NCBI GenBank assembly: GCA_027920525.1
Contig: CP115858.1
Location: forward strand, 4,464,001 to 4,528,000
Length of the DNA stretch: 64,000 nt
Source: Chryseobacterium daecheongense
Lineage (GTDB): Bacteria > Bacteroidota > Bacteroidia > Flavobacteriales > Weeksellaceae
Direction: 5' to 3'
Below are positions 42,901-53,600 of the stretch, in pieces. Numbering within the stretch: the stretch's first letter is position 1; every line of letters begins with the position of its first letter. The notes below the pieces were generated by a model. It saw only the letters and a program-made list of their open reading frames with translations. It searched no databases and had not been told where the DNA came from. Position numbers and translations under genes: made by a program.

Positions 42901-43004
42901 AAATAATTCAATTTTTTAAAATTGACCAATGATGTGACAAAATTAAGGATTTATTAAAGTTTTACACCTGTATTGAATGGCTATGACATTTTATCAATAA
43001 AAAA

Positions 43005-43025
43005 ACATCCGCTTATTGCGGATGT
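43005..43025 (-). terminator. Terminator of the peptide-gene cassette
   Basis: ACATCCGC (43005-43012) / GCGGATGT (43018-43025). On the minus strand it is followed by a long T-run and lies 33 bases after the last peptide gene. Confidence 0.8.
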
Positions 43026-43057
43026 CCGGTGAAATTTTAAATTTCATACTCTGTATT

Positions 43058-43219
43058 TTATTCTATAGGTTCACAGTTCGGTATATCGGAAGCAATACAC
43101 ATTCCGCCGGAGCAGCACTCCCCGAAGCCACACTGTGACGAGTTCTTACATTTGGTTATCGGACCAGCGCCTTTTATTTCCTTTTGTTGATTTCGGTTTA
43201 GTTTTGTGAGATTTTTCAT
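43058..43219 (-). CDS. Knottin-like peptide precursor A (53 aa)
   Basis: A short gene, stop at 43058. The leader MKNLTKLNRNQQKEIKGAG resembles the double-glycine leaders of the two paralogues just upstream. The core begins PITKC and has six cysteines at 24, 30, 35, 36, 41 and 49: C-x5-C-x4-CC-x4-C-x7-C, the spacing of an inhibitor cystine knot. It is the last gene of the three, 28 bases after gene B. A GAG (not GG) end makes cleavage by a C39 peptidase less certain. Expected to be secreted and disulfide-linked; the activity (antimicrobial or signal) is unknown. Confidence 0.75.
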   Translation of the reverse strand: MKNLTKLNRNQQKEIKGAGPITKCKNSSQCGFGECCSGGMCIASDIPNCEPIE

Positions 43220-43247
43220 AGCAGTTTTAATTTTAGTTTTGTTTCAG

Positions 43248-43391
43248 TTAAGCCTCAATGCATGCAGTTGGTACGCATATGTTATTGCAGCACCATGCTC
43301 CAAAACATTGGGAATGGTCTGTACATCTTTTAAGAGCTCCTCCGTTAATTGCTTTTTGTTCCTGTCTGTTGAGTTTTTTAAGATTTTTCAT
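43248..43391 (-). CDS. Knottin-like peptide precursor B (47 aa)
   Basis: The leader MKNLKKLNRQEQKAINGG ends in a double glycine. The core starts ALKRC and has cysteines at 23, 29, 34, 35, 39 and 44 (C-x5-C-x4-CC-x3-C-x4-C). It is nearly identical in plan to peptide C. The gene is flanked by gaps of 28 and 41 bases to its siblings. NCBI names for such Chryseobacterium genes (bacteriocin-like) come from memory; activity is unproven. Confidence 0.8.
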   Translation of the reverse strand: MKNLKKLNRQEQKAINGGALKRCTDHSQCFGAWCCNNICVPTACIEA

Positions 43392-43432
43392 AGTAAATAG
43401 TGTTTAAATTATATATTCTGTGGTTAATGATA

Positions 43433-43576
43433 TTAAAATTCTAAGCATGCATCGATAACACATGTGCCATTGCAACACCATCCTCCAAAGCATTGCGAAT
43501 GATCGCTGCATCTTATAAGGCCTCCACCTTTAATTGCCTTTTGTTCCTGTCGGTCTAATTTTTTTAAATTTTTCAT
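43433..43576 (-). CDS. Knottin-like peptide precursor C (47 aa)
   Basis: First gene of the cassette. The leader MKNLKKLDRQEQKAIKGG precedes a core starting GLIRC with cysteines at 23, 29, 34, 35, 39 and 44. It shares HSQCFG-WCCN with peptide B. Its upstream region (43580-43640) is similar to that of the decayed copy at 43870, with shared ATGACTAA and TTATTCAC blocks, so the promoter region was duplicated with the gene. Confidence 0.8.
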   Translation of the reverse strand: MKNLKKLDRQEQKAIKGGGLIRCSDHSQCFGGWCCNGTCVIDACLEF

Positions 43577-43704
43577 AGTATGTAGGTTTTAATGAATGAC
43601 TAATTTAATAAAAAATCATTTATTATTCACATTATTGTAGAGTTATTTGTCTGTTGAATATTTTTTTTATCTATTGAGGCAGAGTTTGTTAAGGATAAAA
43701 AAAA

Positions 43705-43727
43705 CACCTGCGAATATCGCAGGTGTA
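43705..43727 (-). terminator. Terminator behind the decayed fourth copy
   Basis: ACACCTGCGA (43705-43714) / TCGCAGGTGT (43718-43727) with a 3-base loop; the minus-strand T-run is long. It belongs to the decayed copy upstream and separates it from gene C. Confidence 0.8.
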
Positions 43728-43843
43728 ATAATGAATTTAAAAAATGAAGAGATTTATTTTCTATAATTAAAATTTTATAAGATTAACAAGATGAAATGCT
43801 CGATAGATGAATAAGGCAATGTATTAAAACATATTTGCCCTCT

Positions 43844-43870
43844 TTATGTAGATTTATTGAAGTATTTCAT
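43844..43870 (-). pseudogene. Decayed fourth peptide gene
   Basis: ATG at 43870 begins MKYFNKST, resembling MKNLKKLD, then hits TAA at 43844-43846. It sits behind an upstream region that matches that of gene C (ATGACTAA, TTATTCAC) and ahead of a strong terminator at 43705-43727, so the transcription unit persists although no cysteine-rich core can be read. It could instead be a leader ORF or small RNA gene. Confidence 0.4.
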
Positions 43871-43999
43871 GGTGTGTTAATTTTTAGTTTATGACTAAAT
43901 TAACAAAAATATTTGAATTATTCACAAATAATTTTAAAAATTTTTATCAAAATTTATTAAAATTGTGATATGTAATGAATTATGAAAAAAATAGAATTG

Positions 44000-44557
44000 T
44001 TAGAATCCTGCTTCTGAGGAAGGTTTTATTTTTCTTAGTTTCTTAAGAATCGCTTTTATAGCTCCATTTGTTCCGATTTTTATAGAATTCTCTGCAGAAC
44101 CCAGAAGACGCATATTTTTCCTATAGGTATCATAGTCGGATTCCGTAATAAGGTTGCCGGTTGCATCAAAAAGTTTCATACTCACAACAACCTGGTTGGA
44201 GAACACATACTTTCCAATTCCCACTTTAAAGTATTTAACTTTCGGAACAACGGCAAAATCAGCATCATTGTTGATGCAGTAATCAGCAATCGTCTGTGCA
44301 TCCACGCTGTCAAAGGGAATCTGGATTTCGGTACGCAGCATTTTATTCTTTTTATAGCCGCTTAAATTATCTGAAACAGCACTGAAAAATGCATGATTGG
44401 TAGGTTCTTTTATTTCATCAATATCAGGCTCTACCTCGGGATTGAAGTATAAAACCTTTTTTATCCTGTCCTCAGAAGAAGCACCCTTTTGTGCTTTCAC
44501 TGAAATACTGATCAATAAAAAAATGGAAACCGTAGTAAAAAGTAAAGTTTTTCTCAT
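44000..44557 (-). CDS. Secreted protein of unknown function
   Basis: A 185-aa protein with a signal peptide to ISVKAQ. The mature part has DADFAVVPKVKYFKVGIGKYVFSNQV and FDATGNLITESDYDTYRK, which looks like a periplasmic alpha/beta domain of the LpoB/TolB-N kind. I do not recognise a named family. It is a lone gene, divergent from rpsO. Confidence 0.55.
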   Translation of the reverse strand: MRKTLLFTTVSIFLLISISVKAQKGASSEDRIKKVLYFNPEVEPDIDEIKEPTNHAFFSAVSDNLSGYKKNKMLRTEIQIPFDSVDAQTIADYCINNDADFAVVPKVKYFKVGIGKYVFSNQVVVSMKLFDATGNLITESDYDTYRKNMRLLGSAENSIKIGTNGAIKAILKKLRKIKPSSEAGF

Positions 44558-44664
44558 TTGTCTTCGTTTGCAAAATTACTCTCTTTTAATGGGATGGCAT
44601 ACATTTTATTAAGAAATTTTTAACATTTTTTTCTATCAATTTTGATATATGAAATCAATAATGT

Positions 44665-44695
44665 TTTGCCGGATTAAAAATTAGTCGTACTTTTG
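44665..44695 (+). promoter_or_regulatory. Promoter of rpsO
   Basis: TTTG (44665-44668), 19 bases, then TACTTTTG (44688-44695), which matches TAnnTTTG: a near-perfect Bacteroidota housekeeping promoter, 35 bases before the ATG. Confidence 0.85.
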
Positions 44696-44730
44696 CACCC
44701 GTTACATAATAATCATTAAACAATATTGGA

Positions 44731-45000
44731 ATGTACTTAACAACAGAAAAAAAGCAGGAAATTTTCTCAAAACACGGGAAATCTGCACAGGACACAGGAA
44801 GTGCTGAAGGGCAAGTAGCTCTTTTCACTTACAGAATCAATCACTTATCTCAACACTTAAAGGCGAACCGTCACGATTTTGCAACGGAAAGATCTTTGGT
44901 GAAATTAGTAGGTAAAAGAAAAAGTTTACTAGATTACCTTAAAAATAAAGATATCGAAAGATACAGAGCAATTATTGCTGAACTAGGTTTAAGAAAATAG
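44731..45000 (+). CDS. rpsO: 30S ribosomal protein S15
   Basis: An 89-aa protein, normal length. It contains TGSAEGQVALFTYRINHLSQHLK and LVGKRKSLLDYLKNKDIERY, the conserved S15 signatures. It binds 16S rRNA and helps assemble the small subunit. A standard promoter and terminator flank it. In many bacteria it is next to pnp; here pnp is about 3.3 kb away. Confidence 0.97.
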   Translation: MYLTTEKKQEIFSKHGKSAQDTGSAEGQVALFTYRINHLSQHLKANRHDFATERSLVKLVGKRKSLLDYLKNKDIERYRAIIAELGLRK

Positions 45001-45021
45001 TCTACAAGATTTTCAAGAAAT

Positions 45022-45053
45022 AAAAAGCAACTTCTCACGAGGTTGCTTTTTTA
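45022..45053 (+). terminator. Terminator of rpsO
   Basis: AAAAAGCAAC (45022-45031) / GTTGCTTTTT (45042-45051), with a T-run. Confidence 0.85.
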
Positions 45054-45139
45054 TTTTAACAATAAATTTAAATTTAGTTAATAATATTATTAATTTATAC
45101 CAAATGAATACTTAGATTTGCCAATCTTAAACTAAACTG

Positions 45140-46312
45140 ATGTTTTTAAGGCATTTCTACCTGATTGTATCCGGCCTTATTTCTGCTTACTGCTATTCGC
45201 AGGAAAATGAAATACCAAGACCATCTTCATTCGTTCTGTCTGGCGGATTTGAATATGGTAATATTCTACGGACTAACGAACCGTTAAAAGGATACAAGAA
45301 TACTAATTATACCGGTTATTCTGTTCAAATTCTCAAACAAACCGCAGGTAATAAACATTGGGAAAAACAGTATAATTATCCCCAATATGGTATTGGATTC
45401 TTTGCTTTCGATTTTCTTGATAATAAAGAGATGGGATCACCATTTGGAATATATGGTGTCTACAACGCGAAACTAGGACAATGGGGAAAACTGAAGTGGT
45501 ATCACCATGTAGATTTTGGAATTGCTTTTAATTCAAATCCATTCGATGAGGATCATGGATATTACAACACGTCTTTAGGATCCGGAACAAATATGTTCAT
45601 CAGTTTGGGTACGGGAATGTATTATGAACTCGGTCGTCATTTTGACATCGGACTGAATCTGAAATTCAATCATCTTTCGAACGGGTCATTAAAGTTTCCG
45701 AACAAAGGATTGAATACTTTTGCTCCACAGATCAGCCTTGTCTATTATCCCGAAAGAGCAGTTCCGCGAACCAATGATTCAATTTCATTTAACACAAAGA
45801 AATATAACACCCTTGAAGTTTCGGCTTTCGGAGGGCGGAAAAATATTTTTTACAGGGGCGGGCAACGCGAGGAATTGAAAAAACTTTATGAAGGTTTTAA
45901 TTATTCCGTTTATGGGGTAGAAGCTTTTTATATGCGTCAATATTCTTCTAAGTCGGCGTATGGACTTGGAATGGGCATTACTCATGACGAACAGTACAAC
46001 CACACCATGTATGTGGCTGATAGTACACTTTACCAGCAAAAACGTTTTTCACATGATCAGTTATTGTTTAGTGTAATTCCTTCTTACAGGTTGATCATCG
46101 GTAAATTGAATGTGAATGTAGGAGCGGGTTATTATCTGTTTAAGAAAGAACGTAAATACGACAGCCCTGCTTTTTTTCAAAAAATAGGATTACAGTACCA
46201 GATCACAGATCGCCTCTTTGCTTCTTTTGGGATCAATGCGTATGACCTGCACATTGCAGACTATCTTGAATGGAGGATCGGATATACTTTTTCCAGAAGG
46301 GAAAGAAGATAG
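45140..46312 (+). CDS. PagL-like acyloxyacyl hydrolase / lipid A deacylase
   Basis: A 390-aa protein with a signal peptide to YCYSQ. The barrel has the PagL-like block FDIGLNLKFNHLSNGSLKFPNKG with the His-Ser pair (HLSNGS) that forms the catalytic site of lipid A 3-O-deacylases. The rest is beta-barrel-like to the end (EWRIGYTFSRRERR). It is longer than classic PagL, having a second barrel-like half. It probably remodels LPS in the outer membrane. Confidence 0.75.
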   Translation: MFLRHFYLIVSGLISAYCYSQENEIPRPSSFVLSGGFEYGNILRTNEPLKGYKNTNYTGYSVQILKQTAGNKHWEKQYNYPQYGIGFFAFDFLDNKEMGSPFGIYGVYNAKLGQWGKLKWYHHVDFGIAFNSNPFDEDHGYYNTSLGSGTNMFISLGTGMYYELGRHFDIGLNLKFNHLSNGSLKFPNKGLNTFAPQISLVYYPERAVPRTNDSISFNTKKYNTLEVSAFGGRKNIFYRGGQREELKKLYEGFNYSVYGVEAFYMRQYSSKSAYGLGMGITHDEQYNHTMYVADSTLYQQKRFSHDQLLFSVIPSYRLIIGKLNVNVGAGYYLFKKERKYDSPAFFQKIGLQYQITDRLFASFGINAYDLHIADYLEWRIGYTFSRRERR

Positions 46313-46339
46313 GGATCTGTATATATGCTCACAAAAAAA

Positions 46340-46390
46340 GCTTCATTTAAAATATTCCTTTACTGTGAAATGGATCATTTTAAATGAAGC
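46340..46390. terminator. Bidirectional terminator between the PagL-like and MFS genes
   Basis: GCTTCATTTAAAAT (46340-46353) / ATTTTAAATGAAGC (46377-46390), with a minus-strand T-run after the stem. It separates convergent genes. Confidence 0.8.
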
Positions 46391-46415
46391 CGTATTATTT
46401 TATTCTGTATTTTAA

Positions 46416-47843
46416 TTAATGCCCTGACTTTGCTTCCGTGCTTTTCACATGTCCCAGATACCGGGTGCAGTAAGCTCCGAAAATAAGGATAACCAGATAA
46501 CAGAATACAGGAATAATAAAGGAATGTTGTACTCCGAACTGATCAGCAAGGTATCCCTGGAAAATAGGAACAATGGCACCTCCCAGAATTGCCATAACTA
46601 CTAAAGATGATCCCTGGCTTGTGTATTTTCCCAGCCCGGAAATAGCAAGCGTGTAAATATTGGAGAACATGATTGAATTGAAAATTCCTATACCTAAAAT
46701 ACTGTACATCGCCAGTTCACCATGATTGACCATTGCTGAGATGAGCAATGCGACATTTACAGCGGCAAAAATAGATAGTGTCCTTGCAGGAGCAGCTTTA
46801 CCTACAAAGAATGCAACGAAATTAAGTACGATAAATACAAGGAAAAAGCTGATCTGCGAAAATGTAAGATTAACGATACTGAAAATCACCAGGAAAACCA
46901 AGCTTGCGGCACCTGCCATATAAATGGCTTTTCTTCCCTGACTGATAGACTGGTTCAATGAAATAGCACCAAGAAAACGGCCGATCATAGCTCCTCCCCA
47001 ATACAGGGAAAGGTAATTCTTACTGATGATTTCATTAAAGCCCATTACCTGGGGCTGTTCCAGGAAGCTGATGATAAAGCTGCCCACAGCAACTTCTCCT
47101 CCTACATAGCAGAACATTGCAAAAACGCCAAATTTAAGATGGCTGAATTCCAATGCTCCCCAACCTTTTACGATTTCTTCTTCTGCCGTCTGGAAAGAAG
47201 GTAGTTTTACTCTTGAAATCAGTAAGGCAACCAGTAACAGGATAGCTGCAAAAATAAGATAAGGAATCCTGGTGGCTACGGCACTGAATGATCCGTCCGG
47301 AGCCGAGAAGAATTCGAAAATAAGATGTCCGCCCAGCACCGGGGCTATGGTGGTTCCGAATGCGTTGAATGCCTGGGTCATGTTCAAACGGCTTGAGGCA
47401 GATTCTTCGCTTCCCAATAAAGAAACATATGCATTGGCCGTGATCTGTAATACGGTAAACCCTAATCCTAAAATAAACAAAGCTCCAAGAAATAAAGGAT
47501 AATAAGAAAAAGTAGCCGCAGGATAAAATAAAATACATCCGAAAGCTGCCAGGAAAATACCGAAGATGATTCCTTTTTTATAGCCTACTTTATTAATGGG
47601 GTCTCCTTTGGAGATAGAAATAAAGAAATAGATTAATGAGCCGATGAAATAGGCGCCGAAGAAGCAAAACTGAACGAGCATAGATTCAAAGAAAGTGAGG
47701 CTGAAAAGCTGTTTCAGATAAGGAATCAGGATATCATTCATACAGGTAATAAACCCCCACATAAAAAATAACAAGGTAATGGTGATCAAAGGAACAGTAT
47801 AATTCCTGTTTTGCGACTTTACTTCTTTATTAGTCATAAACAT
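46416..47843 (-). CDS. FucP-type sugar:H+ symporter (MFS)
   Basis: A 475-aa protein with 12 transmembrane helices. The opening LITITLLFFMWGFITCMNDILIPYLKQLF is the FucP/GluP signature, with later YVGGEVAVGSFI and GLGKYTSQGSSLV. It takes up fucose, glucose or galactose with protons. The exact sugar cannot be told from sequence. The start may be the second Met (MTNKEVK). Confidence 0.85.
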   Translation of the reverse strand: MFMTNKEVKSQNRNYTVPLITITLLFFMWGFITCMNDILIPYLKQLFSLTFFESMLVQFCFFGAYFIGSLIYFFISISKGDPINKVGYKKGIIFGIFLAAFGCILFYPAATFSYYPLFLGALFILGLGFTVLQITANAYVSLLGSEESASSRLNMTQAFNAFGTTIAPVLGGHLIFEFFSAPDGSFSAVATRIPYLIFAAILLLVALLISRVKLPSFQTAEEEIVKGWGALEFSHLKFGVFAMFCYVGGEVAVGSFIISFLEQPQVMGFNEIISKNYLSLYWGGAMIGRFLGAISLNQSISQGRKAIYMAGAASLVFLVIFSIVNLTFSQISFFLVFIVLNFVAFFVGKAAPARTLSIFAAVNVALLISAMVNHGELAMYSILGIGIFNSIMFSNIYTLAISGLGKYTSQGSSLVVMAILGGAIVPIFQGYLADQFGVQHSFIIPVFCYLVILIFGAYCTRYLGHVKSTEAKSGH

Positions 47844-48327
47844 TTATTTAAAAGAAAGAGATGATAATACGCTCCTTCAATGGGTTATAAAAAGATGAAT
47901 TTTTTAATGTGTTTTTCCCGGAAGAAAATAGATTTAAAAAAACAGGGCAAATATAGGGGAACAACTTTTTTTTTTGCAACTTTTAAGAGGCTTTTTATGT
48001 TAATTTTATCGTTAAATACAATTATTATCTCTAATTGAGACAAAAACAAAGCTGAAATAAACTGATGTTGAAAAATAAAAGGCTGAAAAGTAGAGTTATA
48101 GGAGTAATAGATTCGTTGAGGAACATCCTTAAATTCTTTGTCGTTTTTTCTGATCAGGCAATTTTTTAGACGCTCAAATAAGTGATTGAAGGATAGTTGA
48201 TTACTTCCCATGCCTCTTTTCTTTTTTATAGTGCCAGTTACCGGGAAAATAGTTTATCTTTGCAAACAAAATTTAGACGAATTTATATCAATCACACTCA
48301 ATACGGAGTGTTTAAACAAAATTATTT
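47844..48327. other. Intergenic region between the MFS and pnp genes, with the pnp promoter
   Basis: Divergent promoters lie here. TATCTTTG (48255-48262) is the -7 box of pnp, 66 bases before its start. No gene is supported in the rest; a minus-strand frame at 47885-48211 looks random. Confidence 0.55.
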
Positions 48328-50541
48328 ATGAGTATACCTCAAGCGTTTACAGAAACGATTACTCTTGCAGACGGCAGAGAAATCACTATTGAAACAGGTA
48401 AATTAGCAAAACAGGCTGATGGTTCTGTAGTAGTAAAAATGGGTGGAACAATGCTTTTAGCAACTGTTGTAGCCAATAAAGAAGCTAATCCTGGTGTAGA
48501 TTTCTTACCATTAACAGTAGATTACAGAGAAAAATTCTATGCAGGAGGAAAAATTCCTGGAAATTTTTTCCGTAGAGAAGCAAGACCTTCAGATCAGGAA
48601 ATTTTAACCATGCGTTTGGTGGACAGAGTTCTTCGTCCGCTTTTCCCTGAAGATTTCCATGCGGAAGTTCAGGTAATGATTTCCCTGATTTCTTACGACG
48701 GACAATCTATTCCTGATGATTTGGCAGGTTTGGCGGCTTCTGCTGCGATTGCTATTACCGATATCCCTTTCAACGGACCGATGTCTGAAGTGAGAGTGGT
48801 AAGATTTGACGGAAAATTAGCGATCAATCCAAGATATGAAGATCTTAAAGATTCTGAGCTGGATATTATGGTTGGAGCTACCAAAGACTCGATCGTAATG
48901 GTAGAAGGAGAGATGAAAGAAATTTCTGAGCAGGAAATGCTGGAAGCGATCATCTTTGCACATGCTGAAATTAAAAAACAAATTGAAGCTCAGGAAAGAC
49001 TTGCTGAAAAAGTAGGTAAAGCTTTCCCGAAAAGAGAATACAACCACGAAATTCATGACGAAGATATTCGTGAGAAAGTGTGGAAAGAAACATATGATAA
49101 AGTATACGAAGTTGCTAAGCAACCTTCAGGTAAAGAAGAGAGAGGAGAGAAATTCAAAGCTGTTCTTGAGGAGTTTTTAGCACAATATGTTGATAATCCT
49201 GAAGAACTGGAAAGAGTATCACCTTTCGCAAAAGTATATTATCATGATGTAGAAAAAGAGGCTATGCGTCAGATGATCCTTGAAGACAACATCCGTCTTG
49301 ACGGTCGTGATCCTAAAACGATCCGTCCGATCTGGTCGGAAATTGATTATCTTCCTGGAGCGCACGGTTCTGCAATTTTCACAAGAGGAGAAACACAATC
49401 ATTAACAGCTGTAACTTTAGGATCTGTAAAAGATGCGAATATGGTAGACAGCGTTATGGCGAATTATGACGAGAAATTCTTCCTTCATTATAACTTCCCT
49501 CCGTTCTCAACAGGTGAAGCCAGACCTTTAAGAGGAACTTCAAGAAGAGAAGTAGGACACGGAAATCTTGCTCAGAGAGCTTTACAGGCTGTAATTCCTG
49601 AAGAAAATCCATACACGATCAGAATTGTTTCTGATATCCTGGAATCTAACGGTTCTTCTTCTATGGCAACTGTTTGTGCAGGAACATTAGCATTAATGGA
49701 TGCCGGAGTACAGATTACAAAACCGGTTTCCGGAATTGCGATGGGACTTATTACCGATACTAAATCCGGGAAATTCACGGTACTTTCCGATATCCTTGGG
49801 GATGAAGATCACCTGGGAGATATGGACTTTAAAGTAACGGGTACGGCAGAAGGAATCACGGCTTGTCAGATGGACATTAAAATCCAGGGGCTTTCTATGG
49901 ATATCATGGAGCAGGCTTTAATGCAGGCTAAAGACGGAAGATTACATATCCTTAATAAAATTACGGAAACAATTGCTGAGCCTAGAGCTGATGTTAAGCC
50001 TCATGCACCGAAAATGGTGGTTATGGAGATTGCAAAAGACTTTATTGGTGCAGTGATCGGGCCTGGTGGAAAAATCATTCAACAATTACAAAAAGATACG
50101 GATACTGTTATTGCTATTGAAGAAATAGGCGAGATCGGACGTATTGAAATTGCAGGAACAGACAGAGAGAAAATCAATGCAGCTGTTGCGAAGATCAATG
50201 AAATTACTTTCGTACCGGTAGTAGGGGAAGTATACAAAGGAAAAGTAGTGAAAGTAATGGATTTCGGAGCTTTTGTAGCGATTGCAAAAGGTACGGAAGG
50301 TCTTCTTCACATTTCTGAGATCGAATGGTCACGTCTTGATAAAGTTCCTTACGCTGAAGGAGATGAAGTAGAAGTGAAGTTTATGGGTTACGATGACCGT
50401 AAGAAAATGAAATTATCCCGTAAAGTTTTATTACCAAGACCTCCAAAGCCGGAGCAAAAACCGAGACAGGAAAGACCTGAAGGTGGTAAACCTGCAGCGC
50501 AAGCGCCAAAGGAAAATGAAAAGCCTTCAACTGAAGCATAA
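48328..50541 (+). CDS. pnp: Polynucleotide phosphorylase
   Basis: A 737-aa protein with two RNase PH domains ([47 protein letters not shown]), a KH domain ([16 protein letters not shown]), and an S1 domain ([33 protein letters not shown]). It degrades RNA 3'-to-5' with phosphate. The tail is Pro/Lys/Glu-rich. It has a promoter and a terminator of its own. Confidence 0.97.
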   Translation: MSIPQAFTETITLADGREITIETGKLAKQADGSVVVKMGGTMLLATVVANKEANPGVDFLPLTVDYREKFYAGGKIPGNFFRREARPSDQEILTMRLVDRVLRPLFPEDFHAEVQVMISLISYDGQSIPDDLAGLAASAAIAITDIPFNGPMSEVRVVRFDGKLAINPRYEDLKDSELDIMVGATKDSIVMVEGEMKEISEQEMLEAIIFAHAEIKKQIEAQERLAEKVGKAFPKREYNHEIHDEDIREKVWKETYDKVYEVAKQPSGKEERGEKFKAVLEEFLAQYVDNPEELERVSPFAKVYYHDVEKEAMRQMILEDNIRLDGRDPKTIRPIWSEIDYLPGAHGSAIFTRGETQSLTAVTLGSVKDANMVDSVMANYDEKFFLHYNFPPFSTGEARPLRGTSRREVGHGNLAQRALQAVIPEENPYTIRIVSDILESNGSSSMATVCAGTLALMDAGVQITKPVSGIAMGLITDTKSGKFTVLSDILGDEDHLGDMDFKVTGTAEGITACQMDIKIQGLSMDIMEQALMQAKDGRLHILNKITETIAEPRADVKPHAPKMVVMEIAKDFIGAVIGPGGKIIQQLQKDTDTVIAIEEIGEIGRIEIAGTDREKINAAVAKINEITFVPVVGEVYKGKVVKVMDFGAFVAIAKGTEGLLHISEIEWSRLDKVPYAEGDEVEVKFMGYDDRKKMKLSRKVLLPRPPKPEQKPRQERPEGGKPAAQAPKENEKPSTEA

Positions 50542-50562
50542 GATATAGCTTTTAATAGCATA

Positions 50563-50590
50563 AAAAATCCCTCCACAAGAGGGATTTTTC
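50563..50590 (+). terminator. Terminator of pnp
   Basis: AAAAATCCCTC (50563-50573) / GAGGGATTTTT (50579-50589), loop CACAA. It also ends the convergent operon. Confidence 0.85.
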
Positions 50591-50611
50591 TTTTGGGACA
50601 ATCATGATTCA

Positions 50612-53600
50612 TTATATAGTTTTAAATAACCGGTCAACTTCTTTTTGAGAAGATGCATCGGGGCATACTTTGTAAAACTCTTTAAGAAGATCTGTACTTG
50701 CAGGCTTTTTAGGGTATTGATTATGTAAAAGGAAATTCTTGAGTGCCTGATTTACCCTTTCCTCACCAAGCAGCTCACTTAGTTTCACCATCGCTACTGC
50801 ACCTTTGGAATAGGCGATATGAGGTTCCTCTCCGGTTGCTTTGTAAATGGGCTTGTTTTCCGATAATCCTTTTTCGTTATCATAGATCTGCTGGTGCATT
50901 TCTATTCTGTCGAGCATTTTTTGTTTTCCATGCATCTTCTTATAAAGCATCATTTCAGTATACATGGCTAAGGTTTCCGTAAGCATTACAGAACCTTCCC
51001 TGTCATCGGGATCAATCTGGCTGTTGCCCCACCATAAATGGGAAAGTTCATGTCCTGCCAGTTCATTAATCACATCCTGTTTTTTATCTGCATGAATATT
51101 CGCATGAAAGATCATGTCTTCAGGCATAAAGATCGCTGATGGATAGGCTGTGGCTGCAAAACCTTTGGTATAAGAAGAAATTTCAGAGAAGTTGACTGAT
51201 TGGAAGGGATATTTTCCAAAATTGCCTATACAATAATCTAAAGTCAGTTTCGCATTATTAATTAAATGAAAAACATTTTCACTATGATTTGCATGATAAA
51301 AGACATTGATCAAAACTCCCTTATACCTTACACTTTTACGATTATATTCAGCAGAGGAAACGGCAAAACGAAATGGAATGCCTTTGGCTGCATATTGAAA
51401 ATATTTTCTTTTACCCTGTGTCCATTCTTTAATTAAATCTCCGGTTCCGACTGCTGTCTGATACTTTTCAGTTGAGACGGTCATCGTAAGATTAATAAAA
51501 TCATTCAGGAATATTTCGGGAGCTTCCGGTTTCTTAAGGCCAGATGTTTTACCCAATTTATAATCCATTCTTTGTTTTTCATCCTGAAGTTCATAACTTT
51601 TTTGATAGCCAATGTTTGGATAATATCTGCTTATCCGCATAAATGAACCGTTTTTAATAACAGCATTGAATGAGTCGTGTCCGTTTACTGCATACCATTG
51701 ATAGGAGAGTGTGAAATTTAAGGTTGCAGTCTCATTGGGCTGTAATGGCTGGTCTAAATGTATTGCTGCGATTTCTGTACTGATCTTTACAGACTCGGAA
51801 GAAGTAGTAAGAACAGCAAATTGGATTTTCAGATTCGGATGGAAATTAAATAGAATTTTATCAATAGCTTTGGTTGTGGTATTGGTAATAGTATATTTTC
51901 CTTCTATTATATAAGAAGATTCGGACGGGAAAAGCTTGATTTCTGTGCTGACATCTGTTATTATGGGCTGAGGGAGTTGTTCAAAGATCTTGAATTTTTT
52001 TTCGTACAGAGCAGCCTTAGCAATTGATTCTTCTTTATTCTGAGGAATGAATCCTTTCATAAAATGATATCCGCTAAAAATACAGGCTGTTAAAAGGATA
52101 GCGATACCCGACCATTGATTTTTATTCCATTTTTTTGTAGCAACAGATCTGTTAAGGATCCATAGAAACGCAACCAGACCTATTCCAAAGAAGAGTCTTT
52201 CAGCAAATGCTGTTGTATAGATTCCATAACCATTAAAGTCGCTGTAAACCCCTTTAAAATCTGAAAATATCCTCAGCAAAGGGTATGGAATAATCTTTTT
52301 CGAGGCGGGGCCTGCAAAAATAAAAACGGCAAGAACGGAAATTCCTAATGCTATAAACCTGTTTTTACTAAAGTCATTAATCAGCAATACAAAACCGGAA
52401 AATAACAGCAATGGTAACGTATTGAAAAGGATTGTGCCTGAATAGGCATTCCAGTCAATATGGAAATAATGGTAGCCAAGCTGGAAGGTCAGGCCTTCTA
52501 TGATAAGGATGCCTGTAAAAAAGAAAATGAGAATACCAGCGGAGAGAAGATGTCCGGATAATTTATTTTTTGAAAAGTGGGTGCTTTTTTCGATCAGGAT
52601 AAATCCTGATGACTGACTTCTCCAATACAGGTCGTTAATGAAATATGTCATGATCAACAATCCAAGTAGATGGAAATTTTCTGAAATGGTTGTTGCCATG
52701 AGACCTGAGCTTGCATACTTTTGTGGTAAACGGATTCCTTTTTCAATTTCAGCATACATTTCCATACCGACTGCAAACAATAGCAATATAGAAACCGCAA
52801 TAATGCTAACACTTTTAAAAAGGTAAATCAGATCGATTTTGGCAAAGGAAAGAACAGATCTGAAAGAGGCCCTGAATCCAAAATCTGATTCGGCAGTAAT
52901 ATAATCCGACAACACAATATGAGGAGCGGAAAAAAGATCATTTTTCTTTCCTGATCCTTTATCTGAAGAGGTCGTAAAAGAAAATAAACGATAAGATAAA
53001 AATAAGAACAGTCCTGAAAATACAATAAAAATCAGCCTGTTCGTCAATAGATATCCTGAAAGAGGAGTGATAGAATGGTTCTTTTGGGCCACCGAAAATA
53101 CCTTTGCCTCCAGGAAATAGGCAGATAATCCAAAGGGATCAGATAGTGCAGAGAGCTGCTGAGTCTCTATTGATTGAGGTAAGCTTCCCGCCATGAAAGG
53201 TGAATTGGAAAATAATAATACAACCATATACAGAACATATAACAGCAGGCCGCCGGTTACTACCAGGAGCTTTCTTTTGGTACTGTAGGCAATGAAAAAT
53301 AAAAAACTACAGACTACGAGACAGTTGATGAATCCTAAAATCACTACCGGATATAGATAATACCAGAGATTGAAATAGGGCTGTATCTCACTTCCTGTCC
53401 TTGTATTTTGCCCGAGAATAAAGCCAATAATTAAAAACAGGAAGCTCAGGAAGGTTTGCAGGAAATAGTTCAGAAACTTTCCTTGCAGATATGTTCTTTT
53501 TGAAAGAGGTAAAGAAAACAGGATCATATCAAATTTCGAATCCCAATCCTTAAATAGCTGCTGACTTGCGTAGATAATCGCAAAAAATATAATAGAAAGA

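Noticed and set aside
47885..48211. 108-aa frame upstream of pnp
   Set aside because: AT-driven Phe/Lys/Ile composition in a promoter region; no recognisable features.
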